DNA of 7,476 nt, from NCBI GenBank assembly GCA_910578505.1, contig CAJTPV010000015.1, positions 1 through 7,476 of the forward strand. Reading direction: 5' to 3'. Position 1 is the first letter of the stretch, and each line of letters begins with the position of its first letter. This DNA comes from an uncultured Oscillospiraceae bacterium. Lineage in GTDB: Bacteria; Bacillota; Clostridia; Oscillospirales; Oscillospiraceae. Below the pieces are notes generated by a model that was given only the letters and a program-made list of their open reading frames with translations, was not told the origin of the DNA and ran no database searches. Positions 1 through 6,171 of the stretch are shown here, piece by piece. The translations under genes and the position numbers were made by a program.

Positions 1-1
1 C

Positions 2-2047
2 CCCCCGCCGGCGGAACCGGCGCCGGAGGAAGCCCCGGCGGTATCCGCCGGGGAGCCGCCGGAGATCACGGAGGAGATGCTGGACGAGGCGTTTTTCGCC
101 GGCCTGCCGGCGGATGGCGAGGCCCCGTCCGCCCCGCCGGTGGAAACGCCGCCGGACCAGGAGGAGCCGCCGCCGGTGGATGCCGCGCCGGAGGAAGAGC
201 CGGAACCGGCGGAGGCCCCCTCCCCGCCTGACGCCCAGGCGGACGCGGCGGAGGGGGTGCGCCCCGTCCCTGTGGAGGCCATTGAAGGCCTGATGGCGGA
301 TACGGTGGACGCGGTGAAGGAGGAGCAGGAGGAGCGGCTGCGCAGGCGTCTGGAGAAGGCCCGGAAGGCCGTGTCCCGCTCCTTTGCCCGGAAGGAGGCC
401 TCCTACCGGAAGAGCGTGCCGGAGGTGGAGGAGGAGCCCCTGCCCAGCGAGCGGGCCATGTGGAACAAGCGGCGCTGGCGGGACAGCCGGAAGAGTCTGC
501 ATCTGACCGCGCTGGTAACGGCGGTGCTGTGGCTGCCCTGGCTGCTGGGCCAGTGCGGAATTGCGGTGCCCTTTTTCAGTGACAGCGCGGACAACGCGGC
601 GCTGTGCGTGCTGGTGCCCCACGCCATTGTCACCATTCTCAGCTGGCCGGTCTTCCGGGCGGCGCTGGAGCTTCTGCGGGAGAGGGCGTGGAGCCTCTGC
701 GCCACCGCCGGGCTGTGTACCATTGTCACGCTGCTGGATGAGATGACCCTGCTGCTGCTGCCGGAGCGGGTGGACGCCGCGCCTCTGGGGGGGCTGGCCT
801 CCGTGCTGCTGGTCTTTGCGCTGTGGGGCCTGGCCGGGACGCACCGGGGGGTCAGCGAGAGCCTGCGCACCATCGCCATGGGGGAGCCCACACGGGTGGT
901 GGACCGCTGCGGAGCCACCGTGGCCAAGGGCCGGGGCAGCAGGCAGGGGTTCTATACCCGCCTGGTCATGGAGGACTCCCCCGCCCAGTGGCAGCGGCTG
1001 CTGCTGCCGGTGCTGGCGCTGGCGTCGGCGATCTTTGCGGCTCTGTCCTCCGTGGGCCGGGGGCAGCCCCAGAATTTTCTCTGGTGCTGGTCCGTGATCC
1101 TCTGCGCCTCCTCCTCCCTGGTGTTTCCCCTGGCCTACAGCGTCCCCTTCGGGCGGCTGGCCCCGCGGCTGAGCCGCAGCGGGGCGGCCCTGGCGGGCCA
1201 GCACGGCGCGGCGGTTCTGGCCTCCACCCGCCATCTGGCCGTGGCGGACGAGGACCTGTTTCCCCAGAACACCGCGGCCCTGGGGGGTGTGAAGCTCTAC
1301 GGTGAGGAGCGCAACAGGGCCGTGTCCTACGCCGCCACCCTGGCGGTGCAGGCCGGCGGGAACCTGGGGCGCATCTTCGGCGACATCTGCCGCAGCGAGC
1401 GGATCAGCTTCCAGGGCATGGAGCACTTCCATATCCACGAGGACGGCGGGCTCAGCGGCGTCATACGGGGGGAGACGGTGCTGGTGGGGCCGCCTGCCTT
1501 CCTGCGGCACAAGGCGGTGCGCCTGCCGGGGTCCATGCCGTCCAAGACGTGCGTATGCCTGGCGGTGGACGGGGAGCTGACGGCGGTGTTCATCATGAAG
1601 TATACGCCCAACGACACGGTGGAGTACGCCCTCCGCTCTCTGCGCCGCAGCGGCCTGCAGATCACCCTGGCCACGCGGGACAGCAACGTGGGCCTGAAGC
1701 TGCTGAAGGAGCGCTTCGGCATCAGCGGCAATGTGCAGTACCCGGAGCTGGGCGAGCGGCTGACGCTGTCGGACCCGGAGCGGGACGCGGAGGAGCCCAG
1801 CGCCCTGTTGTACCGGGAGGGCATCTTGCAGCTGGCCTCCCTGATGATTGGGAGCGGCCGGCTGTGCCAGACAGCGCTGGTGGGGAATCTGCTGTCGATT
1901 TTCAGCAGCGTCGCCGGCGTCCTGCTGGGGTTTTATCTGACCTTCACCGGCAGCGTCGCGGTGCTGACGCCGGTGCTGCTGCTGACGTACCTGCTGCTGT
2001 GGGTGACGCCCATGCTGCCGCTGGTGTGGACGGTGGATAAGCTGTAG
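2..2047 (+). CDS. Degenerate P1B-type ATPase-like membrane protein with acidic Pro-rich N-terminal tail (5' partial)
   Basis: The reading frame is open to the left edge, so the true start lies upstream; the ATG at 77 is only the first Met in view (residue 1 below). Residues 1-60 are rich in Pro, Glu and Ala; about 75-110 form a charged, possibly coiled-coil stretch. Eight hydrophobic segments follow (about 141-165, 173-195, 205-228, 238-254, 307-325, 334-360, 601-624, 628-652). This 4 + 2 + 2 arrangement is that of P1B heavy-metal ATPases, and the stretch from the sixth helix to residue 391 aligns by eye with the CPC-to-DKTGT region. The signatures are altered: CPC is SSS (345-347), DKTGT is DEDLF (D391 kept), HP is GN (428-429), TGDN is TRDS (533-536), and no GDGxND or TGE is seen. 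The segment between helices 4 and 5 is only about 50 residues, so the actuator domain is reduced. Catalytic transport looks unlikely; a regulatory or scaffolding role is possible. The family assignment is by eye and the substrate is unknown. Confidence 0.72.
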   Translation, partial: PPPAEPAPEEAPAVSAGEPPEITEEMLDEAFFAGLPADGEAPSAPPVETPPDQEEPPPVDAAPEEEPEPAEAPSPPDAQADAAEGVRPVPVEAIEGLMADTVDAVKEEQEERLRRRLEKARKAVSRSFARKEASYRKSVPEVEEEPLPSERAMWNKRRWRDSRKSLHLTALVTAVLWLPWLLGQCGIAVPFFSDSADNAALCVLVPHAIVTILSWPVFRAALELLRERAWSLCATAGLCTIVTLLDEMTLLLLPERVDAAPLGGLASVLLVFALWGLAGTHRGVSESLRTIAMGEPTRVVDRCGATVAKGRGSRQGFYTRLVMEDSPAQWQRLLLPVLALASAIFAALSSVGRGQPQNFLWCWSVILCASSSLVFPLAYSVPFGRLAPRLSRSGAALAGQHGAAVLASTRHLAVADEDLFPQNTAALGGVKLYGEERNRAVSYAATLAVQAGGNLGRIFGDICRSERISFQGMEHFHIHEDGGLSGVIRGETVLVGPPAFLRHKAVRLPGSMPSKTCVCLAVDGELTAVFIMKYTPNDTVEYALRSLRRSGLQITLATRDSNVGLKLLKERFGISGNVQYPELGERLTLSDPERDAEEPSALLYREGILQLASLMIGSGRLCQTALVGNLLSIFSSVAGVLLGFYLTFTGSVAVLTPVLLLTYLLLWVTPMLPLVWTVDKL

Positions 2048-2209
2048 TCCTGCCGGGCGGGCAGCGCGCTGCGCGGTTTGTAACAGTAGATTCTGCGAGA
2101 CAATGAGAGAGGGTGATTTGATGGCAATACCGGCGAAAAAGGAGCGTTGCTTGCCGCGGCGTCCTTCTTCTCCGGCGACCTTCTTTTGATACTTTTTTAA
2201 TATTCCCTG

Positions 2210-2238
2210 TTGCCTTTTTTCGACACTTGGGGTAAAAT
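2210..2238 (+). promoter_or_regulatory. Sigma-A type promoter for pckA
   Basis: The -35 box TTGCCT (2210-2215, 4 of 6 consensus bases) and the -10 box TAAAAT (2233-2238, 5 of 6) are 17 bases apart, the optimal spacing. They sit in an AT-rich island inside otherwise GC-rich DNA. Transcription would start near 2245, giving a leader of about 80 bases. No clear repressor or catabolite-control site was recognised by eye. Confidence 0.7.
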
Positions 2239-2308
2239 ACCGGCAGTGGGTATCCCGGCGCGGGGTTCTGACCCGCAAATGCTGTGACAGAGCCCAACTT
2301 CTATCTTT

Positions 2309-2315
2309 AAGGAGG
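2309..2315 (+). promoter_or_regulatory. Ribosome binding site of pckA
   Basis: AAGGAGG lies 9 bases before the ATG at 2325. It is a near-perfect match to the 16S rRNA anti-Shine-Dalgarno and fixes the pckA start. Confidence 0.9.
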
Positions 2316-2324
2316 AACTTCATT

Positions 2325-3896
2325 ATGGAAACCTATGGCCTGGAGGCGCTGGGCATCATCCATCCCAGCGCTGTCTATCGCAATCTGTCCCCTGCCCAGC
2401 TGGTGGAAAAGGCTCTGGCCCGCGGAGAGGGCCAGCTGAACGCCACCGGCGCGCTGTGCGTCAACACCGGCAAGTACACCGGCCGGTCCCCCAACGACAA
2501 ATTCATTGTCGACTCCGCCGGCGTCCACGACGACATCGCCTGGGGCAAGGTCAACGTCCCCACCACCCAGGAGATTTTCGACGCCCTGTATGAGAAGATG
2601 GTGGCCTACCTGCAAAACCGCGAGATCTTCATCTTTGACGGCTTTGCCGGCGCGGACCCCAAGTACACCAAGGCCTTCCGGATCATCAACGAGCTGGCCT
2701 CCCAGAACCTGTTCATCCATCAGCTGCTCCTGCGCCCCACCGCCGAACAGCTGGCCAGCTACACAGCGGACTTCACCGTCATCTGCGCCCCCGGCTTCAA
2801 GTGCATCCCTGAGCGGGACCACGTCAACTCCGAGGCCGCGATCATGATCGACTATGAGAAGAAGATGGTCCTCATCGCCGGCTCCCAGTACGCGGGCGAG
2901 ATCAAGAAGTCCGTGTTCTCCGTGATGAACTACCTCATGCCCAAGGAGGGCATCTTCCCCATGCACTGCTCCGCCAACATCGGCGACGCCGGGGACTCCG
3001 CCCTGTTCTTCGGCCTGTCCGGCACCGGCAAGACCACCCTCTCCGCCGACCCCAACCGCAAGCTCATCGGCGACGACGAGCACGGCTGGGCCGACGACTC
3101 CATCTTCAACTTTGAGGGCGGCTGCTACGCCAAGTGCATCGACCTGACCGAGGAGCGCGAGCCGGAGATCTTCCGGGCCATCAAGTTCGGCTCCCTGGTA
3201 GAGAACGTCATCATGGACCCGGAGACCCGGGTGCCCGACTACGCCGACGGCTCCCTCACGGAGAACACCCGTGTGGGCTACCCCGTGGACTACATCCCCA
3301 ACGCCGCCATTCCCGGCGTGGGCGCGACGCCCAAGACGGTGGTCTTCCTGACTGCCGACGCCTATGGCGTCATGCCCCCTATCTCCAAGCTCAACGAGAA
3401 GCAGGCCATGTACTACTTCGTCTCCGGCTTCACCTCCAAGCTGGCCGGCACGGAGCGGGGCATCACCTCCCCGGTGCCCACCTTCTCCACCTGCTTCGGC
3501 GCGCCCTTCATGCCCCTGGACCCCTCTGTCTATGCCAACATGCTGGCGGAGAAGGTGCAGAAGTCCGGCGCCAACGTCTACCTGGTCAACACCGGCTGGT
3601 GCGGCAACAGCGGCAAGCGGATGAACCTGAAGTACACCCGCGCCATGGTCACCGCCGCCCTCAACGGCGATCTGGAGAAGGCCGAATTTGTGACAGACCC
3701 CTACTTCGGCGTCCAGGTGCCCACCTCCTGCCCCGGCGTGCCCGACGAGCAGATGATCCCGGAGCAGCAGTGGCAGGGCGACAAGGCCGGCTATGAGGCC
3801 AAGGCCAAGGAGCTGGCGAAGGCTTTCGTGGAGAACTTCAAGAAGTACACCCACATGTCTCAGGACGTGGTGGACGCCGGCCCGAAGGTCGATTAG
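2325..3896 (+). CDS. pckA: Phosphoenolpyruvate carboxykinase (ATP)
   Basis: This cytosolic enzyme (EC 4.1.1.49) interconverts oxaloacetate + ATP with PEP + CO2 + ADP. It serves gluconeogenesis or, in many gut anaerobes, CO2-fixing PEP carboxylation that yields ATP on the way to succinate. The 523-residue length is normal for the ATP-dependent family. Visible signatures include the substrate-side TGRSPNDKF with Arg54, the metal-site Lys195 (in AGEIKK) and His214, the P-loop GLSGTGKTT at 230-238 with Lys236, and the kinase-2 motif GDDEHGW at 249-255 with Asp251. These match E. coli Arg65, Lys213, His232, Lys254 and Asp269, with a constant offset of 18 from Lys195 on. No key residue is missing. 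The gene has its own promoter, a strong ribosome binding site and its own terminator, so it is monocistronic. Whether it runs in the gluconeogenic or carboxylating direction cannot be read from the sequence. Confidence 0.98.
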   Translation: METYGLEALGIIHPSAVYRNLSPAQLVEKALARGEGQLNATGALCVNTGKYTGRSPNDKFIVDSAGVHDDIAWGKVNVPTTQEIFDALYEKMVAYLQNREIFIFDGFAGADPKYTKAFRIINELASQNLFIHQLLLRPTAEQLASYTADFTVICAPGFKCIPERDHVNSEAAIMIDYEKKMVLIAGSQYAGEIKKSVFSVMNYLMPKEGIFPMHCSANIGDAGDSALFFGLSGTGKTTLSADPNRKLIGDDEHGWADDSIFNFEGGCYAKCIDLTEEREPEIFRAIKFGSLVENVIMDPETRVPDYADGSLTENTRVGYPVDYIPNAAIPGVGATPKTVVFLTADAYGVMPPISKLNEKQAMYYFVSGFTSKLAGTERGITSPVPTFSTCFGAPFMPLDPSVYANMLAEKVQKSGANVYLVNTGWCGNSGKRMNLKYTRAMVTAALNGDLEKAEFVTDPYFGVQVPTSCPGVPDEQMIPEQQWQGDKAGYEAKAKELAKAFVENFKKYTHMSQDVVDAGPKVD

Positions 3897-3910
3897 TCTT
3901 GGGTGGAATC

Positions 3911-3955
3911 AGCCCCCTGGGAATCTATTGAACAGATTCCCAGGGGGCTCTTTTT
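3911..3955 (+). terminator. Intrinsic terminator of pckA
   Basis: A perfect 16-bp stem (arms 3911-3926 and 3934-3949, starting agccccctgg) encloses a 7-base loop, followed by one C and TTTTT at 3951-3955. It begins 14 bases after the pckA stop codon and should isolate pckA from the next gene. Confidence 0.95.
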
Positions 3956-3960
3956 GCATA

Positions 3961-3988
3961 CACCGTTCCCGCCTGCCGCGCATAGGAT
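3961..3988 (+). promoter_or_regulatory. Candidate SigK-like (late mother-cell) promoter for the DUF4397 gene
   Basis: The bases CACC at 3961-3964 fit the short SigK -35 element (mACm). After 16 bases, CATAGGATG at 3981-3989 fits the -10 element CATAnnnTA except for the final base. Transcription would start near 3995, about 10 bases before the ribosome binding site. No sigma-A promoter with acceptable spacing was found between the pckA terminator and the gene (TTGCAT at 3954 has no -10 at 16-18 bases). The SigK motif carries little information, so this is a candidate only. Confidence 0.4.
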
Positions 3989-4004
3989 GGTGCAGACGCA
4001 TCTG

Positions 4005-4048
4005 AAAGGAGGTTGCCGGAACCCCACAGTTCCGGCTCACGATATATG
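4005..4048 (+). promoter_or_regulatory. Shine-Dalgarno separated from its ATG by a hairpin
   Basis: A strong Shine-Dalgarno sequence, AAAGGAGG, lies at 4005-4012. The only sensible in-frame ATG is at 4046, 33 bases further on, much too far for ordinary initiation. Between them is a perfect 8-bp hairpin with arms 4015-4022 (gccggaac) and 4029-4036 (gttccggc) and a 6-base loop. Folding it out leaves 11 bases between Shine-Dalgarno and ATG, within normal range. The in-frame TTG at 4013 directly abuts the Shine-Dalgarno sequence and is too close to be used easily. No other Shine-Dalgarno precedes the ATG. Confidence 0.55.
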
Positions 4049-5107
4049 CAGCAGAACAGTTTTCATCAGATGGCCTCACCCTACGGGCAGACAGCCCGCA
4101 ATACCGGCGCGGAGCCGGTGATCCCTCTGCCAAACCCCGGCGAGGGCGGTCCTGTCTATCCCGGCAATGACAGCGGCGCGGAGCCCGTCATTCCCCTGCC
4201 CAACCCCGGCGAGGGCGGTCCTGTCTACCCCGGCAATGACAGCGGCGCGGAGCCCGTCATTCCCCTGCCCAACCCCGGCGAGGGCGGTCCTGTCTACCCC
4301 GGCAATGGCGGCGGTGCAGAGCCCGTCATCCCCCTGCCCAACCCCGGCGAGGGCGGACCCGTCTATCCCGGCAACAATAACAACAACAATTCCGGCGGCT
4401 GGATCTGCCCCAGCGGCAGCTGCTCGTCCGTTCTGCCGGGGATTATCACCAGCATTGTGCGGCCCGGCACGGCCCGGGTGCGGTTCCTGAACGCGGCGTA
4501 TGGCTACCGCTCCTTCCGGATTTTTATCAACAACACCCGCTTTGTGAATATGCTCAACTACGCATCCGCCACCAACTATGGCCAGGCCAACGCTGGTTAC
4601 CGCACGGTCACCGTCTCCGGCATGGACGGCTATATCTACATCCAAAAGACGATGCCCTTCCAGGCCAACGCCACCACCACCATCGCCATCATCAACACAG
4701 CCAGCGGCCTGGACCTGCTCCAGATCACCGACAGCTGCTGCCCGCCCACCAACGGCTACTCCAACTTCCGGGTGGGCAACCTGGCCCGCAACAGCGGCCC
4801 GCTGGATGTGATTATGAGCGACGGCCGCGTGGTGTACAGCGACCTGAGCTTCAAGGAGGTTGCGGCCTTCAAGCGCATCATGCCCGGCGTCTATCAGTTC
4901 TTCTATGCGGACACGAACCTGATGCCCATGCCGGCCTCCATGGACATCGAGACCCTGGATTCCGCGTGGCTGGGCGTATACCCGCCCCAGGAGACCTTCG
5001 GCTCCCTCTACCTGGATGTCACCAGCAATGCCCTCTATTCCGTCTACCTGCTCCAGAGCGGGTCCGGTCGGAACAATATTCAAAATCTGATCCTGATGGA
5101 CCGGTAA
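4046..5107 (+). CDS. DUF4397-like protein with N-terminal Pro/Gly-rich tandem repeats
   Basis: Starting at ATG 4046 the protein has 353 residues. Residues 1-20 are polar, with no signal peptide or membrane anchor. Residues 21-112 are four 23-residue repeats (GAEPVIPLPNPGEGG followed by PVYPGN and a variable tail), ending in a run of six Asn. A linker with Cys residues (CPSGSC) leads into a beta-rich region of two tandem DUF4397-like units. The first begins near ARVRFLNAA, where the family typically has RFLNA/RFLHA; the second begins near YSNFRVGNL. A CC pair lies between them. The function of DUF4397 is not established. The lack of a signal peptide, the low-complexity repeat stalk, the Cys residues and a SigK-like promoter candidate fit a spore-coat or exosporium protein made in the mother cell, but this is inference. 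A start at TTG 4013 would add 11 residues and is less likely. The gene stands alone between two hairpin structures. Confidence 0.85.
   Translation: MQQNSFHQMASPYGQTARNTGAEPVIPLPNPGEGGPVYPGNDSGAEPVIPLPNPGEGGPVYPGNDSGAEPVIPLPNPGEGGPVYPGNGGGAEPVIPLPNPGEGGPVYPGNNNNNNSGGWICPSGSCSSVLPGIITSIVRPGTARVRFLNAAYGYRSFRIFINNTRFVNMLNYASATNYGQANAGYRTVTVSGMDGYIYIQKTMPFQANATTTIAIINTASGLDLLQITDSCCPPTNGYSNFRVGNLARNSGPLDVIMSDGRVVYSDLSFKEVAAFKRIMPGVYQFFYADTNLMPMPASMDIETLDSAWLGVYPPQETFGSLYLDVTSNALYSVYLLQSGSGRNNIQNLILMDR
4106..4381 (+). repeat. Four in-frame 69-bp tandem repeats
   Basis: Units begin at 4106, 4175, 4244 and 4313, each exactly 69 bp (23 codons). Units 2 and 3 differ at only two bases, both in their last two codons, while units 1 and 4 carry more synonymous changes. 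The array therefore expanded recently while the reading frame was kept. Each unit encodes an alternating Pro/Gly pattern with three acidic or amide positions. Copy number is likely to vary among strains by slippage or recombination. Confidence 0.95.
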
Positions 5108-5117
5108 TAAGCATGCG

Positions 5118-5178
5118 GGGACTGTAAAAAGCGCCGCAGTCAAGACCTCCGGCCTGGCCGGAGGTCTTGAACAGTCCC
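5118..5178. terminator. Nested inverted repeats at a convergent gene junction, probable terminator
   Basis: An inner hairpin with a perfect 13-bp stem (arms 5140-5152 and 5158-5170, loop cctgg) starts 32 bases after the DUF4397 stop codon. It lies inside an outer 8-bp inverted repeat (gggactgt 5118-5125, acagtccc 5171-5178). No T-run follows on the plus strand. On the minus strand a TTTTT complement (aaaaa, 5126-5130) lies 9 bases beyond the inner stem. The structure probably ends transcription from one or both converging directions, but it is not a canonical terminator. Confidence 0.5.
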
Positions 5179-5271
5179 TATAAGAGCCAAAGGCCGGCAG
5201 CCCTGAAGGGGCCCGAAGGTCTGCCGAACGCAGGAGCTTCCCGTGCGCCGCCCGTGCGTCAGGCGGCTATC
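5179..5271. other. Structured spacer between convergent genes
   Basis: This non-coding stretch holds two more possible hairpins: CGGCAG/CTGCCG (5195-5200 with 5221-5226) and GCCGCC/GGCGGC (5247-5252 with 5262-5267). The latter lies just past the stop of the leftward SDR gene. Neither has a T-run in either direction, so a terminator role for the minus-strand operon is only possible. No coding potential was recognised. Confidence 0.35.
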
Positions 5272-6171
5272 CTACCTATCGCTCCGACTGGCCCCATACA
5301 TCTTTTTCAGGCCAACGTCCAGCGGTACTTTTGGCTTCCAGCCCGGAGGCGTTGGATAGCGGCGGACAAGCTCTGTCATTTCCCTCTCCGCCGCCGGACG
5401 CTCCCCCCAGCCTGCATTCAGTGTCAGATGGTTGACCTGCAGCATCTTTTCTACAGTTTCCCGTAATGACAGCGGAGAGTCCGGAACCGCCTGGAACATC
5501 TCATTTCGAAACGCTCCCCCCAGAAGCTGCTCCCCTATGATGCAGAATGCCGACACAATATCGTCGATATAGACAACATCATACGGGAAATTTCCCGTTG
5601 AAAACGCCGTCCGCTCCCCGGTCTCAGCGGCCCTCTTGACCACGTTCAGCACCTTGGGACGCCGGTCGCCCGGACCATAGGTGTCTGAGATCACCAGCGC
5701 TGCCGCCCGCAGGATCCCGGCGTCTGTGTAATAGGCCAGCAGAGCGGAAAACGCCTGCTTTGTCGCGGCATAAAGGTTAACAGGACAGTAGTCCGCTCCC
5801 CGGTAATGCGTCATATAGGTTGTGGCATACGCCAGGGCCGGGACCCCGCAGGCGGACATTGCCTCCAGGAGATACGCGCCGAATGTCACATTGGATTCGA
5901 CCAGTTTGGGCGTATCCTGCGGACCGTGAGATCCTGTATAATAGGCCGCCAGGTGATACACAAGGTCAGGCTGCGCGGCCTGTACCGCACGGTGGATACT
6001 CTCATAGGTTCCGTCAACAGGCAGCAGGCGGAGCCGGTCTTGAAACCCCGCGATATACGCCGTATGGAGCGGTGTACGGACAAGTCCGCAGACCTCATAT
6101 TCTGCCGTGAGCGCTTTCGCCAGATGAGAGCCGATATAGCCGGTGATCCCTGTTATCAGGACTCTTTTCAT
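5272..6171 (-). CDS. NAD(P)-dependent nucleotide-sugar epimerase/dehydratase/reductase (extended SDR)
   Basis: This 299-residue protein begins MKRVLITG at 6171. That start has GGAGG 7 bases upstream (6179-6183) and overlaps the stop of the RmlC-like gene as ATGA, indicating translational coupling; the in-frame ATG at 6192 has no ribosome binding site. The N-terminal Rossmann fold shows GITGYIG (8-14) for the dinucleotide. DLVYHLAA (69-76), Thr117/Thr118 in place of the usual Ser, and the catalytic YxxxK pair Tyr134/Lys138 (YAATK) complete an intact SDR active site. DTYGPGD (163-169) and VYIDDIVSAF (200-209) are typical of the sugar-binding half of extended SDRs. Following an RmlC-type epimerase, it is probably a 4-ketoreductase or related enzyme making a 6-deoxy sugar nucleotide for a surface glycan. 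It does not start like classical RmlD (MxILVTGxxGQLG), so the end product need not be rhamnose. The exact substrate is unresolved. Confidence 0.88.
   Translation of the reverse strand: MKRVLITGITGYIGSHLAKALTAEYEVCGLVRTPLHTAYIAGFQDRLRLLPVDGTYESIHRAVQAAQPDLVYHLAAYYTGSHGPQDTPKLVESNVTFGAYLLEAMSACGVPALAYATTYMTHYRGADYCPVNLYAATKQAFSALLAYYTDAGILRAAALVISDTYGPGDRRPKVLNVVKRAAETGERTAFSTGNFPYDVVYIDDIVSAFCIIGEQLLGGAFRNEMFQAVPDSPLSLRETVEKMLQVNHLTLNAGWGERPAAEREMTELVRRYPTPPGWKPKVPLDVGLKKMYGASRSDR

Larger units (their letters stand above)
2048..2324. other. Intergenic region between the pseudo-ATPase gene and pckA
   Basis: This gap carries the pckA promoter and ribosome binding site, listed separately. Near its left end is a 12-bp palindrome (gcagcgcgctgc, 2061-2072) without a following T-run, so no convincing terminator for the upstream gene is visible. 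A 22-codon ATG frame at 2121-2189 follows a purine-rich stretch (gagaggg), but it has no recognisable product. The part of the leader after the promoter contains a small 5-bp GCGGG/CCCGC hairpin at about 2259-2275; its role is not clear. Confidence 0.5.

Noticed and set aside
2061..2072. GC palindrome after the pseudo-ATPase gene as a terminator
   Set aside because: There is no loop-forming spacer and no T-run behind it; it is a short GC-rich palindrome likely to occur by chance here.
2121..2189. 22-codon ATG frame upstream of pckA that could be a leader peptide
   Set aside because: It lies before the pckA promoter rather than in its transcript, and shows no codon run or attenuator structure that would indicate a leader peptide.
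2307..3854. 515-codon open frame antisense to pckA
   Set aside because: It is a mirror of the high-GC third-position bias of pckA; the translation is Gly/Val/His/Leu-rich without domains or a plausible start signal.
4106..4381. The regularly spaced repeats as a CRISPR array
   Set aside because: The units are contiguous, in frame and lack unique spacers; they encode protein repeats.
4076..5143. 355-codon open frame antisense to the DUF4397 gene
   Set aside because: It is low-complexity Ala/Gly/Val sequence from reading the repeat gene backwards, and it runs across the inverted-repeat junction.
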